Shown here piece by piece: positions 63,483 to 64,000 of a stretch of DNA of 64,000 nucleotides. Position 1 is the stretch's first letter, and each line of letters starts with the position of its first letter. This stretch comes from Leisingera aquaemixtae (GTDB lineage Bacteria; Pseudomonadota; Alphaproteobacteria; Rhodobacterales; Rhodobacteraceae): positions 62,001 through 126,000 of the forward strand of contig NZ_JAHVJQ010000006.1 in assembly GCF_019801145.1 (NCBI RefSeq), read 5' to 3'. The notes under the pieces were generated by a model. It was not told the origin of the DNA. It saw only the letters and a list, made by a program, of their open reading frames with translations, and did no database searches. The translations under genes were made by a program, and so were the position numbers.

Positions 63483-64000
63483 TTTCGCTGCTTTCGTTTT
63501 GTCCTGCGGTCAGGATACGGGTGCCGGCGGCCTGCGCGGCCTCGGCAAATTCTGCGGGGACCGGGCGGTCAGTGATCACCACGTCCAGGTCTGCCACGTC
63601 GCAAATGCGAACCGGGGCGGAGCGGTCGAACTTGCTGCCGTCGCAGACCAGAACCTTCTGCCGGGCGTTTTTCAGGATGGCGCGGGCGACCGAAACCTCG
63701 CGGGCGTCGTGGTCCATCACCGCGCCGTCGGTGTCCAGCGCGGAGGCGCCAATGACGGCAAAATCCACCTTGTAGCGGGAAAAGAAGTCAACCGCGTCCT
63801 CGCCCACAATGGCGCCGTCGCTTTGCCGCACGGTGCCGCCTGCCAGGATCAGTTCCTTGGCCTGCCCGCCCATCATCATGTTGATAATGTTAATGTTGTT
63901 GGACATCACCGTCAGGCCGCTGTGGCCGGACAGCGCCCTGGCGACCTGTTCGGTGGAGGTGCCGATGTTAAGCGAAAGCGAGCAGTTGTCGGGGATCAGC
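63475..64000 (-). CDS. glpR: DeoR-family repressor GlpR, N-terminus cut by window edge
   Basis: The frame is open to the right edge, so the start and DNA-binding helix are outside. The visible part has the sensor-domain blocks LNIGTSTEQVARAL, LTVMSNNINIINMMMG, LAGGTVRQSDGAIVG and DHDAREVSVARAI, matching glycerol-3-phosphate repressors. Just before glpD on the same strand, it is probably the regulator of the glp operon, with glycerol 3-phosphate as inducer. Confidence 0.9.
   Translation of the reverse strand, partial: LIPDNCSLSLNIGTSTEQVARALSGHSGLTVMSNNINIINMMMGGQAKELILAGGTVRQSDGAIVGEDAVDFFSRYKVDFAVIGASALDTDGAVMDHDAREVSVARAILKNARQKVLVCDGSKFDRSAPVRICDVADLDVVITDRPVPAEFAEAAQAAGTRILTAGQNESSEND

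Overview
The window looks like chromosomal DNA of a marine alphaproteobacterium of the order Rhodobacterales, roseobacter group (Leisingera/Phaeobacter/Ruegeria-like). The grounds are high GC, dense four-base-overlap operons, the DUF2244-ctaD neighbourhood, holB-tmk-dacC-SPOR order, an oxygen-dependent (CobG/CobN type) cobalamin pathway and a TRAP transporter. The genus is inferred from gene content, not from a marker gene. No IS element, prophage, CRISPR array or plasmid function was seen.

Layout. 1-9 kb: EamA exporter (cut by the left edge), ilvC with a divergent Lrp regulator, an interleaved lrp-hyp-lrp-hyp operon, a class V aminotransferase, an M50-type protease, a UbiH-family hydroxylase and a HAD nucleotidase. 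9-21 kb: GntR regulator, a membrane glycosyltransferase fused to an MshEN/GspE-N-like domain, carA, GatB/YqeY, DUF2244, ctaD with a perfect FNR box upstream, a HIT protein, a LuxR/hydrolase-like protein lacking catalytic residues, lipB and a secreted peptidoglycan-binding protein. 21.2-28.6 kb: tRNA-Leu(GAG) followed by five co-directional accessory genes (glycosyltransferases, methyltransferases, hydrolase, sulfotransferase-like). 28.5-38.5 kb: a bile-acid-symporter-like carrier, then a TRAP importer with a D-amino-acid-dehydrogenase-like oxidoreductase and an enolase-superfamily enzyme under a divergent LysR, then GntR-racemase and an AEC carrier. 38.6-44.4 kb: housekeeping operon (SPOR lipoprotein, dacC, tmk, holB, tatD, MBL hydrolase) and tRNA-Ser(TGA).

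44.5-61.8 kb is a cobalamin locus. One long leftward operon, DUF1636-cobW-cobN-cobG-cobH-cobI-cobJ-cobL-cobE-cobM-cobB-cobA-DUF1636, is headed by a cobalamin riboswitch. A second riboswitch heads cbtB-cbtA-His-rich protein, with cobF behind. cobK is inverted inside the long operon and overlaps both neighbours. cobO is divergent at the right end. Together these genes take uroporphyrinogen III to cobyrinic acid diamide, insert cobalt, adenosylate and probably import cobalt; cobS, cobT, cobC, cobD, cobP and cobQ are not here. 61.9-64 kb: glpD and a cut glpR.

The most notable non-gene signal is a repeat of about 75-107 bp with several nested stem-loops, present four times (922, 35833, 59216, 61782). 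Each copy lies just downstream of a stop codon and in the same orientation relative to that gene. The most unusual proteins are the glycosyltransferase with an MshEN-like domain, the LuxR/hydrolase double pseudo-domain protein, and the 21.5-28.5 kb cluster in which degenerate domain copies sit beside intact ones.
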